Origin: CAZEAP01 sp964510315
GTDB lineage: Bacteria; Planctomycetota; Brocadiia; SM23-32
Direction: 5' to 3'
Assembly: GCA_964510315.1 (NCBI GenBank)
Contig: CAZEAP010000045.1
Coordinates: 1-20,153, forward strand
Length of the DNA stretch: 20,153 nucleotides
In this document: piece by piece, positions 5,938 to 13,394 of the stretch
Position numbering within the stretch: position 1 is the first letter of the stretch
Layout of the letters: each line of letters opens with the position of its first letter
Position numbers and translations under genes: made by a program
Notes under the pieces: generated by a model
What the model was told of the DNA's origin: nothing
What the model saw: the letters and a program-made list of their open reading frames with translations, nothing else
Database searches by the model: none

Positions 5938-8763
5938 TTAACGGCGAGCCGCGGCGCGATGACCGGTGCTGATGGCGAGGACGGCCGGGGCGCCGTAGTC
6001 TTTCTCGTCGGTGTTGGCGCTGCCGAGTTCGACGGTCGCGATTTCGGCCGCAGGGCGGGGGTTCTCCCATTCCTGGGCATAGACGACGATCCAGCCGGTG
6101 TGCCGCCGCCTCCTCTCCGGCATCTTCCACGCCACGCGCGCCCCCGGCAGGTTTTCCGGTTTCCGCCAGCGCCGCCACCCCTGTATCTCGATGTCCCACC
6201 TCACGGGGACCTCGCGTGAGGTGCCGTCCGCGTAGTTGACGCGGTAGGTGAGAAGCCGCACGGACTTGTCCTCCACCTCCTCGTCGCGCCACAGCTTGCG
6301 GAGGTCCGGTCCGGGGGAATAGGCGTGCAGGAACGCCAGGGCGTCCGCCTGCCGCCCTACCGGCACGGTGATGCTCCCGGCCTCGCTTTCCGAACCGGTT
6401 CCCTTCAGCACGAGGAGGGTGGGTTCGGAGGTCGGACGGTCGGGTTCCAGATACCAGATGATGCCCGCGTAGCTCTGCTCTCCCTTGGGCAGGTGGCGGA
6501 GGTCGGCCCCGTAGCGGCCGGCCTGGAACCAGCTCGGCGTCTCCAGGCTGTTGGCGTGCACGTTGAAGAGTTCACGGGGTATGTCGACGGGTTCGTAGGC
6601 GGTATCGCCCGCGTAGAAGGCGGTCACCGCTCCGGCCCAGTCGAAGCCCTGACGCCAGGCGGCGCCGTGGGGCAGCGCGCCGACGTCGGCCCGTGAGCCG
6701 TCCGGATCGTTGAACTTCTCCCGCGGGTCGCCGGCATCGATGGCTGGTGAGCCCTCCCGGAGGCGGTAATCGCCGCGCTCGCGGTTCACGTACATCGGCC
6801 TGGCGGTGACGGAGTGCTCGCCGGTCACCAGGGCGTGGGAGACCTTATAGTTCTCGTTGCGGCGGCGGACCCGGTCGGGCGCGCGGTTCTCGGCGGGGTA
6901 AAGCAGGTTGTGGTGGAAGCGGATGTTGTGCTCCTCCCGGTCCTCGTAGGAGCAACTGGCGGGGACCTGGTCCGCGTTGGTCGAGATGTTGTTGAAGATG
7001 AAGATGTCGCGGAAATCCGGATTCTCCGGATGGCCGTGCACCCGCAGGCCGCTGGAGGTCCACCCGATCCCGGAGGCGTGCCCTCCCCCGCCGTCCACGG
7101 TGTTGTTGTAGACGGAGATGTCCCTCACCGCGGCCGGTTTGGACTTGTAGGTCGCCTCGCTGACGCCGATGCCGATCGCCTTCGAGTCGATCACGATGTT
7201 GTGGTGAATCTTGAAGTCGACCAGATCGTTGCTGCCCTCGGTGCTCAGCGGTATGCCGTTGTAGGCGTTGTGGATGTAGTTGTGGTCGATCTCCAGCCGC
7301 TCGATGGGAAGCGTCCAGGAGTCGATGTAGATGCCGTTCAGGCAGTGGTGGACGTAATTGTGGTGAATGCGTCCGTCGGTGACGCTGATGCAGTCGATGG
7401 CCTCCTTGCCGCCTCCGTAGACCTCGTTGAAGGCGACCTCGAAGTGGGTGTTGCGCGACAGGTCGATGGCCTCCTGTGGCCCGGCGCGGGCGGCAATGGC
7501 CCGGTTCTCCTCGTAGCCGTAAAACATCGTGTGGTCGTGCGGGCGCACGATGCGGTTGCCGATGACGCGCACGTGGTCGGCGTGTTTGATGTTGACGCCC
7601 ATCGCCCAGGTGCGCCAGGTGCTGCAGAAGAGCACCTCGTGGCCCGTCGCGCGCGACCCCCGGCCCCTCTTGCCAAACAGTCCGAACCCCGCGCGGCGGG
7701 AGCGCTGGACGTGGAGGCCGGCGATGCGGACGTAAGACCTCTCGAAGGCGCTGATCAGGCCCGTATCGTGGTCGTAGCCGTGCCCGTGGGTCTCGGCGTC
7801 CCTATCCAGCCGGCTGGCCATCCCGTCGAAGACGGGCGTCTCGCCGGGGTAGGCGGTGAAGGTGAGCCATCGGTCGGGCGCCCCGCTGCCCTGGATCTCA
7901 ATGCGACGCTCCACGCCGTAGAGCCCGCCGCGGACGAACACCGTGTCCCCGGCGCCGGCCACGTCGGCGGCCTCCTGCAGCGAGGCGAACGGCTTCTCGA
8001 ACGTGCCGGGGTTCTCATCGCTGCCGTCCGGGAACGTGGCCACGTAGTAGTAGCGTCCGGCGGGCGGGCTGTTCAGGGCCGTCAAGCCCAGCGCCAGGGC
8101 CGTGCCGTAGTCGGCGGCCGGGTCCGGCTGCGGCTTCAGCGCGACCGACTGGATGGCCTTCTCCGGTCGCGGGTTCGGCCATTCCATGGCGTACAGGACG
8201 GCCTTCTCCCCGGAGGTCGGGTGCAGGTCCTGCTGCCACGCCGGCCGTGCCCACAGCATGGGCGCGACCCGGTGCACCCGGTACCACTGGTCGATGGATT
8301 CCCCGAAGCGGACCGGTATCTCCAGCACCTCACCGTCCGCGTAGGTCACCTCATAGAGGCAGACCGTGGGGGGCTCCGGCGGCGGCACCAGCTTGCGATG
8401 GGCCAGGGCCGCCGCCAGGCGCCACTCGTGCAGCGACCTTCCGGGGTCGAACGTGTGCAGGAACATCAGATGGGTCGCCCTGGTGCCTTCGGGCAGCCCG
8501 AGTGTGCCGGCGGGCTTCCGGGCGCTGCCCTTCAGCAGCCATCCGGCCGACGGGTCTATCCGCCACTCCACGCCGCCTATGGAAGCCTTGCCGGAGGGGA
8601 TCGGCCCGGCCTTCAGGCTCTTGCCCTTGTGCTCGAACCAGGTCCCTTCATGCGGGGCCTGGGTCCCGTTCAGCGGCAGGGGCTCCGCCGAAGCCACGTG
8701 AGCAAGGACGCAACTGAGACACAGGCACAGCAGGGCCGTCCACGGTGCAGAGCGCCCGTTCAT
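5938..8763 (-). CDS. Secreted parallel beta-helix protein with duplicated terminal modules
   Basis: The 941-residue protein has a Sec signal peptide (1-26, cleavage after ASA). Residues 236-320 (YYYVATFPDGSDENPGTF, then DTVFVRGGLY) resemble the DUF1565-type start of secreted right-handed beta-helix proteins. A beta-helix covers about 335-680, with repeated HHN/YNN turns (HHNYVHH, DHNYIHN, HHNIVID, YNNTVDG, FNNISTN, HHNLLYP), and closes with GSPAIDAG (671-678) and ADVGALP (692-698). A roughly 200-residue beta-rich module occurs twice, at 30-232 and 735-935, sharing YADG, EIPVRF/EVPVRW, EWxNPRP and DYG motifs. The helix fold is typical of polysaccharide lyases and glycoside-binding proteins, but I cannot identify catalytic residues. 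It is the last gene of the minus-strand cluster, 37 nt after the lipoprotein gene. Substrate is unknown. Confidence 0.85.
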   Translation of the reverse strand: MNGRSAPWTALLCLCLSCVLAHVASAEPLPLNGTQAPHEGTWFEHKGKSLKAGPIPSGKASIGGVEWRIDPSAGWLLKGSARKPAGTLGLPEGTRATHLMFLHTFDPGRSLHEWRLAAALAHRKLVPPPEPPTVCLYEVTYADGEVLEIPVRFGESIDQWYRVHRVAPMLWARPAWQQDLHPTSGEKAVLYAMEWPNPRPEKAIQSVALKPQPDPAADYGTALALGLTALNSPPAGRYYYVATFPDGSDENPGTFEKPFASLQEAADVAGAGDTVFVRGGLYGVERRIEIQGSGAPDRWLTFTAYPGETPVFDGMASRLDRDAETHGHGYDHDTGLISAFERSYVRIAGLHVQRSRRAGFGLFGKRGRGSRATGHEVLFCSTWRTWAMGVNIKHADHVRVIGNRIVRPHDHTMFYGYEENRAIAARAGPQEAIDLSRNTHFEVAFNEVYGGGKEAIDCISVTDGRIHHNYVHHCLNGIYIDSWTLPIERLEIDHNYIHNAYNGIPLSTEGSNDLVDFKIHHNIVIDSKAIGIGVSEATYKSKPAAVRDISVYNNTVDGGGGHASGIGWTSSGLRVHGHPENPDFRDIFIFNNISTNADQVPASCSYEDREEHNIRFHHNLLYPAENRAPDRVRRRNENYKVSHALVTGEHSVTARPMYVNRERGDYRLREGSPAIDAGDPREKFNDPDGSRADVGALPHGAAWRQGFDWAGAVTAFYAGDTAYEPVDIPRELFNVHANSLETPSWFQAGRYGADLRHLPKGEQSYAGIIWYLEPDRPTSEPTLLVLKGTGSESEAGSITVPVGRQADALAFLHAYSPGPDLRKLWRDEEVEDKSVRLLTYRVNYADGTSREVPVRWDIEIQGWRRWRKPENLPGARVAWKMPERRRRHTGWIVVYAQEWENPRPAAEIATVELGSANTDEKDYGAPAVLAISTGHRAAARR

Positions 8764-8770
8764 ACGCCCG

Positions 8771-8776
8771 ACCTCC
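8771..8776 (-). promoter_or_regulatory. Strong ribosome-binding site of the 941-residue protein
   Basis: GGAGGT on the minus strand ends 7 nt before the ATG at 8763. It fixes the start and shows that the gene can be translated independently of the gene upstream. Confidence 0.8.
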
Positions 8777-8800
8777 AGGCTGGCTGATCCGGGTTGCCCG

Positions 8801-11800
8801 TTACCGGGCCTCTATCGCCCCGGCGTCGCGCCGACCCACCGGATCGTTCCCAAAGAAGTCCTTCAGGAACGGGCCGTTGAACTCCCACTCGTAAAGCTCC
8901 TCGATGGTGGTCTCCGCGTCGGCGAGCGTGCCGCGGGCGACCCGGAGGAAGTCGATCGCGCCGGGCAACTGCTCGGCGACCACGAAGTCGGAGCGGTTGG
9001 AGAGGGAGACGGTCGGGGCGACGTTCCGGATGGCCGCCATCGCGGTCTGTCGGCCGTCCACGTAGATGTGCATCACGCCGCCGCGGCGATCGGCCTCGGC
9101 GATGAGGTGATGCCACCCGCCGTCGTTGACGGGCGTGCCGCAGGCCACTTCGTCCACGGCGTTCCCGTCGGCGATGGTGAGCGAGGCGCCGCCGCGCTGG
9201 TTCACGCGCACGGCGTAGCCGGCGTCCCCCATCTTGGCGACCAGCGTGCCGCCGGTGTGCCCCGGTTCGGTCCGGAAGAGGGCCTCCACAAGGAAGTTGT
9301 TGGTATCCATGTCAAGGGTCTTCCGCTTCTCGCCGGGATAGACGTTGTCCTCACCCCAGGTGATGTCCTCCCTCATCTCCCGGTCGGAGAGCACGCACCT
9401 CTGGTCCCGTCCGTTGAAGGTGAGTGCGCCCTCGGTCCAGTCCTCCAGCTCCCCGGCGGTGTAGTCGCCGAGGGACACCCCTTCGGCGGTCAGGTCGTGG
9501 CGGGGCAGATGGCGATACATCCCCCGGCCCACGTAGGGCTCGGTCATGTACCAGTGTTCACCCAGGATCCGCGAGGGATCGGAGGGGTTTTTGTAGAAGT
9601 GCCACTGGCCCACCTCGGCGTAGAGTGCCCAGGGGACGAAGAACCTGACTCCGCCGTCGACAACCGCGGACCCTTCGGCGGGCCGGAAGTCATGTCCTTC
9701 GGCGTCCCGCAGCGGGTCCTTCTCCGCGACACTGCCCACGGAGGAAGCCAGTGGCTCCCGATCCTCCAGCGCCTCCCGGAACGCCTCCAGGGTTTCGTAG
9801 CGGATGCCGCTGGACTCGAAGTGCCCGAACGTGCGGGGCAGTTCGTGGAAGATGTTGTGGGTGTAGGCCAGCGTATCCACGGGGTAATCACCTCCCTGCA
9901 GGCGGGCGAGGTTGCGGTCTTCGGGCGGTTTGGCATCGGAATGGCGGAACATCAGGTCGCTGATGTCCGACCACAGGTTGCCCACGTAGCAGTTGCGCCC
10001 GCCGTGGGGACCGTGGCGTCGCGCCCCCGCGCCGAACTTGTAGAAGGTGTTGTTGAAGGCGGCGTTCAGGAAGCCGATCACCTCCTGCAGGCCCGTGTTG
10101 TTGCACAGGGGGCTGGTCAGGTCGTTGCTCTTGCCCCATGCGATGTTGTTGAAAACGTACTGCTTGAACGCGCCGTCAAGGTAGTAGGCGAAGCCGAAGC
10201 GGGCCGTCCCGTGGCTCCGCTCCTCCGCGGTGTCACCCCGCATGACGTGGCTCCAGTGCCAGTAGCCGCCGGGGTTGCCGGAGACGTTGTCGTAGATGTA
10301 GGCGGGTCCGCCCTGCCAGAACTCGATCCCGCCCCAGTCGTTGGTGTTGAGCAGCGGGTCGGTCACCTTGTTGTGGTGGACCAGGTAGCGGCCCAGCGGC
10401 ACGGCGTCGTGCCGTCCGCCCCCCTTGCCGCCGAACAGGAAGATGCCGGCGCCCCAGCAGCGGTCCAGCACGTTGCCCGCAACTTCCATCAGGTTGGGGA
10501 AACCCACCCTGAGGGCGTGGCCGTGCTCCGAGCGCATGGGCCGAGTGCCGACGTGATACAGCCGGTTGCGCATCACCCGCACCCCGTGCAGCTCCCCCGA
10601 TCCCTTGACGATCCAGACGGGACCGTAGTCGCTGTGGACGACCTCGTTGTCGGTGAACTCGATCCCGTCCATGAACTGTCCCTCTTCCAGCGTCTGGGCC
10701 CAGATCGCCCGAACGGTGTGCTCGAAGAAGCAGTTGCTCACGCGGATGTCCTCGCAATCGCCCAGGGCCTTCACGCAGGAGGCGTCCTCGGTCGGGACCT
10801 GCCACCAGCGGTCGTACCAGTGGGCCACGCTATGGAAGCGGAAGGTCAGCCCGCTCACGTGTATGTGGCTCTGGTTCCGGATGTCCAGAATGGTGCGGGG
10901 GCGGGGCACCTCCACCGCGCTCTGGTTGGGGTTGCGGTCCCCCGGGAGGCGGACGTAGAGCCGCCCCGCGAAGGGGCCCTCCGCGGCGTAATAGTATTCC
11001 CCCGGCGCGTCGAGGAAGCGGGGGGAGTTCTCCAGGAAGTAACGGCAGTGAAGGATGGGGGCCCTGCTGGAGGCGTCGCCCCAGGGGCCGGCGAAGCGGA
11101 TGGCGTCTCGCTCCGGATCGTAGGCTTCGATCGGGTTCGGATACGGGCTGCCCATCACCCCGCTGTACTCCGTCCACACCGTGGCCCCCACGTAGGCGTC
11201 GGGGGCGTCGGCGGTGAGGTGCTCGGCATCCATGCCCCAGGCTTTGACCTTCTCGTTCCCGTCGGCCTGGAGGGTCTCCTTCTCGACGTTCTTCCACTCG
11301 TACCACTCGCTCTTCACGTCGTCCGGGTTGGTGACCTCCCAGTTGGGGTCGCGCGCGAGCGGAATGCGGATGATCCGTCCGTCCCGCATCTCCCAGAGGG
11401 CGGTTGGACGCTGGTCCGTGCCGATGTCCTGGTACCACACCATGTCCGTCCGGGGCATCTCGGCCGGCGCGTCGTCCGGTTCGCAACGCTGCCAGCCGCC
11501 GGTAAGGCGACCCGATCCATGAATGGCGGCGTCTCCGGAGCCCCAGGAGGGGTCGGACGTCAGCCGGATGGGGGCGGCGGCCTCGCCGGATTCGTCGGCG
11601 ACGAGCCGACCCCGATAGATCACGCCCCGCTTGAAAACATAGGTGTCGACACCCTCGCACTCGGCCGCCTGGCCCGTCGCGGCCGGGTCCCAGGGATGGT
11701 GCTTCCAGGGGTCCTCCCTGGTGCCCGGCCCCGCGTCGTCGCCGTCCTCAAAGTCAATGTAGCGGACGGACTCACCGGCCTGGAAAACGAAGGGCTTCGG

Positions 11801-11953
11801 CGCCCACTCCAGATCCCCCGTTTCTATGACCTTTGCGTGGGGCCTCTGCCAGGAGTAGCGTGCATCGCCGGTCCTGGGCGCGGCAGCGCAGCCGGCGGCG
11901 ACGGCAACGATCGCTAACGTCATTGCAAACAGCGCGATTAAGTACCTTACCAT
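8801..11953 (-). CDS. Beta-helix lipoprotein with C-terminal LamG-like domain
   Basis: The 1050-residue protein starts with a lipoprotein signal: hydrophobic 4-20, then VAAGC with Cys22 as the likely lipidated residue. Residues 60-155 (YIDFEDGDDAGPGT, TYVFKRGVIYRG, IHGSGRLTGGW) are the usual entry to secreted right-handed beta-helix proteins. Helix turns run from about 350 to 700 (HIHVSGLTF, IRVSNCFFEH, VHHNKVTD, IYDNVSGN, FNNIAW, FNNTFYK), ending in GSAVVDGG (761-768). A LamG/concanavalin-like domain covers about 840-1028 (EALFRTE, GGTLVAKMGDAGYAVRV, GWHHLIAEAD, IYVDGR, IDFLRVARGTL). The last residues, RRDAGAIEA, are the C-terminal signature of this protein class. A longer frame starting at 12001 exists, but it has no lipobox at its start. 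The likely role is carbohydrate binding or processing at the cell surface; no active site is identified. Confidence 0.85.
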   Translation of the reverse strand: MVRYLIALFAMTLAIVAVAAGCAAAPRTGDARYSWQRPHAKVIETGDLEWAPKPFVFQAGESVRYIDFEDGDDAGPGTREDPWKHHPWDPAATGQAAECEGVDTYVFKRGVIYRGRLVADESGEAAAPIRLTSDPSWGSGDAAIHGSGRLTGGWQRCEPDDAPAEMPRTDMVWYQDIGTDQRPTALWEMRDGRIIRIPLARDPNWEVTNPDDVKSEWYEWKNVEKETLQADGNEKVKAWGMDAEHLTADAPDAYVGATVWTEYSGVMGSPYPNPIEAYDPERDAIRFAGPWGDASSRAPILHCRYFLENSPRFLDAPGEYYYAAEGPFAGRLYVRLPGDRNPNQSAVEVPRPRTILDIRNQSHIHVSGLTFRFHSVAHWYDRWWQVPTEDASCVKALGDCEDIRVSNCFFEHTVRAIWAQTLEEGQFMDGIEFTDNEVVHSDYGPVWIVKGSGELHGVRVMRNRLYHVGTRPMRSEHGHALRVGFPNLMEVAGNVLDRCWGAGIFLFGGKGGGRHDAVPLGRYLVHHNKVTDPLLNTNDWGGIEFWQGGPAYIYDNVSGNPGGYWHWSHVMRGDTAEERSHGTARFGFAYYLDGAFKQYVFNNIAWGKSNDLTSPLCNNTGLQEVIGFLNAAFNNTFYKFGAGARRHGPHGGRNCYVGNLWSDISDLMFRHSDAKPPEDRNLARLQGGDYPVDTLAYTHNIFHELPRTFGHFESSGIRYETLEAFREALEDREPLASSVGSVAEKDPLRDAEGHDFRPAEGSAVVDGGVRFFVPWALYAEVGQWHFYKNPSDPSRILGEHWYMTEPYVGRGMYRHLPRHDLTAEGVSLGDYTAGELEDWTEGALTFNGRDQRCVLSDREMREDITWGEDNVYPGEKRKTLDMDTNNFLVEALFRTEPGHTGGTLVAKMGDAGYAVRVNQRGGASLTIADGNAVDEVACGTPVNDGGWHHLIAEADRRGGVMHIYVDGRQTAMAAIRNVAPTVSLSNRSDFVVAEQLPGAIDFLRVARGTLADAETTIEELYEWEFNGPFLKDFFGNDPVGRRDAGAIEAR

Positions 11954-11961
11954 CGGTTCGT

Positions 11962-11970
11962 CTCCTCTCC
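11962..11970 (-). promoter_or_regulatory. Ribosome-binding site deciding the lipoprotein start
   Basis: GGAGAGGAG on the minus strand ends 8 nt before the ATG at 11953. It supports the start directly before the lipoprotein signal rather than the in-frame start at 12001. Confidence 0.7.
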
Positions 11971-12027
11971 GGGGATTCTTCGCCATCGGTAACGTGAACA
12001 AAAGGTCTTCCGGCTCCCTTGCCTCAG

Positions 12028-12050
12028 GGCTCTGTCCCGCGGGAGGAGCC
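12028..12050. other. Nested stem-loop between cluster genes
   Basis: GGCTC (12028-12032) pairs with GAGCC (12046-12050), and the loop contains the palindrome TCCCGCGGGA (12035-12044). It lies downstream of the Cys-rich protein gene and upstream of the lipoprotein gene, both on the minus strand. Without a T tract it may be an attenuator or processing site, or simply chance in GC-rich DNA. Confidence 0.25.
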
Positions 12051-12089
12051 AGTCAAGCAGTTGAACAGGACGGCCCCCTCGTCACAAGC

Positions 12090-12704
12090 CTAAAGGTGAA
12101 AAACCGGCCCTTCGGCCAACGCAGCCCGGATCTCCCGGAGGACATCTCGCCCCAGGGCGGCATCGACGATTGCCGCAACCCCGGCATCAAGCCGCCCGTC
12201 GGGCTCTCTCCTGCGGTTACACGGAAAAGCGTAGGCCCCCTCCTGCACGGAGAGAACGGGCGGGTCCGAGCTGGTCAGCGACAGCGGCCAGAGGGTGCAG
12301 GAGTCCGGCTTGAGGCCGGCGGGCGTCGTCTCCTCATCCAGCGCGGCCAAATGCAGGGAACAAAGAACCCGGCCGCCCTCCGCAGTCGTTGCGAACCGGC
12401 AGAGCCCCCCGGCGTCCCTTTCAACCGTCCACAGGCCGGGACCCGTCTGGCGGATCGGCAGCCGAAACGCCTCCGCCTCCCTCCCCTCCTCGAGGTATGG
12501 TTGCAACAGGTCAGCCCGTTCCAGGATTCGATTCCTCTCCGCCCTGCCGAGCCAGACGGTATAGCGCTCGCAGCAGGAGCCCGATTCGGCACAGAGGGCG
12601 GGATCACAGAGGTGGGACAGGCGCGAGAGGGCCGCCAGGTCCGCACGAAGCCCCCTCGAAGCAAGCAACTTCTGAGAACCGGAGTTCACGGATTCACCCC
12701 TCAC
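12090..12704 (-). CDS. Cys-rich protein, DUF3109/YkgJ-like
   Basis: The protein has up to 204 residues and eight cysteines: 33, 38, 44, 45, 102, 115, 136 and 162. The N-terminal C-x4-C-x5-CC pattern, C-x2-H (115-118) and KPDSCTLWPL (132-141) match the DUF3109/YkgJ-type Cys-rich proteins thought to bind zinc or an iron-sulfur cluster; no reaction is established for them. No signal peptide is seen, so it should be cytosolic. The start is uncertain: GTG at 12704 is the longest reading, but GTG at 12689 (residue 6) is better placed behind AGGGG at a 7-nt spacing. It follows the nitroreductase gene after 34 nt and probably shares its promoter, which suggests a redox partner or metal-related role by context only. 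Confidence 0.75.
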   Translation of the reverse strand: MRGESVNSGSQKLLASRGLRADLAALSRLSHLCDPALCAESGSCCERYTVWLGRAERNRILERADLLQPYLEEGREAEAFRLPIRQTGPGLWTVERDAGGLCRFATTAEGGRVLCSLHLAALDEETTPAGLKPDSCTLWPLSLTSSDPPVLSVQEGAYAFPCNRRREPDGRLDAGVAAIVDAALGRDVLREIRAALAEGPVFHL

Positions 12705-12738
12705 TGCAGCCCCGCAGGTCGGTCAGTGCCGGCGAGGG

Positions 12739-13254
12739 CTACTCCTGCCAGCCGTCCCAGCAGACGATCTCCCCCAACTCTTTCCGGGACGTGGGTCGGG
12801 GCCATTCCGCCGGGTAGCCCAGCGGAAGCAGCTCGACTATCTCGACCGTCTCCGGTATGCCGAGGACCGTCCGCACCTGGTCGGGGTCGAACGCGCCGAC
12901 CCAGCAGGTTCCCAGCCCCAACTCCCGAGCGGCCAGCGTCATGTGGTCGATCGCGATCGCCACGTCCACCAGATAGCTCGGGTGGCCGCAGGGCATCGTA
13001 TGGTCGTGCCGGGCGGCGCAGGCCACGATCAAGACCGGTGCCTCCCCGACGAAGCGCTGGCCGTTGGCCGCCCCGACGAGCTGCTCCCGCAGGTCCTTGT
13101 CGCGGACCACCACGAACTTCCATTCCTGCCGGTTGGAAGCCGACGGGGCCAGCCGGCCGGCCTGCAGCACCTGGTTCAGCTTCTCTTCCTCAACCGGGCG
13201 GTCATCGTAGGAACGAATGCTCCGCCTCTCCTTGATGGCCTGGAAAACGTCCAT
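12739..13254 (-). CDS. Nitroreductase-family FMN oxidoreductase
   Basis: The 171-residue protein is a compact nitroreductase: N-terminal MDVFQAIKERRSIRSY with the FMN-phosphate-binding RRSIR, then APSASNRQEWKFVVV, the LVDVAIAIDHMTLAARELGLGTCWVGAF block, and a C-terminal LLPLGYPAEWP followed by RKELGEIV. Members reduce nitro compounds, quinones or flavin-like substrates with NAD(P)H and usually act as homodimers in the cytosol; the natural substrate here is unknown. The ATG at 13254 is preferred over an in-frame GTG at 13281, because the latter lies in the promoter palindrome and the family starts at MDVF. AGGGGG just upstream can serve as the ribosome-binding site. It is the first gene of the minus-strand cluster, with its own promoter and a probable operator. 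Confidence 0.92.
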   Translation of the reverse strand: MDVFQAIKERRSIRSYDDRPVEEEKLNQVLQAGRLAPSASNRQEWKFVVVRDKDLREQLVGAANGQRFVGEAPVLIVACAARHDHTMPCGHPSYLVDVAIAIDHMTLAARELGLGTCWVGAFDPDQVRTVLGIPETVEIVELLPLGYPAEWPRPTSRKELGEIVCWDGWQE

Positions 13255-13270
13255 GCCGCCCCCTTCGGAT

Positions 13271-13284
13271 TGAGTGATCACTCA
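13271..13284. promoter_or_regulatory. Perfect 14-bp palindrome, probable operator
   Basis: TGAGTGATCACTCA is perfectly self-complementary. It lies 17 nt upstream of the nitroreductase ATG and about 8-21 nt downstream of the predicted transcription start near 13292, where a bound repressor would block initiation. The dimeric-site architecture, with a TGATCA centre, is the kind recognised by TetR- or GntR-type regulators. No regulator gene is seen in the window. Confidence 0.5.
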
Positions 13285-13298
13285 CCGACCGAGTATGG

Positions 13299-13327
13299 AT
13301 TGTACGGGCCGGGCCCCGCCCCGTCAA
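13299..13327 (-). promoter_or_regulatory. Sigma-70-type promoter for nitroreductase
   Basis: On the minus strand TTGACG (13327-13322) and TACAAT (13304-13299) are separated by exactly 17 bp. The predicted start near 13292 gives a leader of about 38 nt. It probably drives the Cys-rich protein gene as well, and perhaps the rest of the cluster. Confidence 0.75.
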
Positions 13328-13359
13328 TCCGCCGGGTGGCGGCGCGGCGGGGCGGCGTC

Positions 13360-13365
13360 TATAAT
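13360..13365 (+). promoter_or_regulatory. -10 box for the NPCBM protein gene
   Basis: A perfect TATAAT lies 29 nt upstream of the GTG start at 13395. No TTGACA-like hexamer is found 16-18 bp upstream (TGGCGG instead), so the promoter may need an activator. It is divergent from the nitroreductase promoter. Confidence 0.5.
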
Positions 13366-13394
13366 GGCGGTTTGCCCTGACCTGGAGCCGCGCC

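Noticed and set aside
6814..8787. 657-codon plus-strand frame opposite the 941-residue protein
   Set aside because: It has a Val-Asp-rich antisense composition and no family match. The minus-strand gene is well supported.
9068..11917. 949-codon plus-strand frame opposite the LamG lipoprotein
   Set aside because: It is Val-, Gly- and His-rich, typical of an antisense shadow. The minus strand has a lipobox, ribosome-binding site, beta-helix and LamG features.
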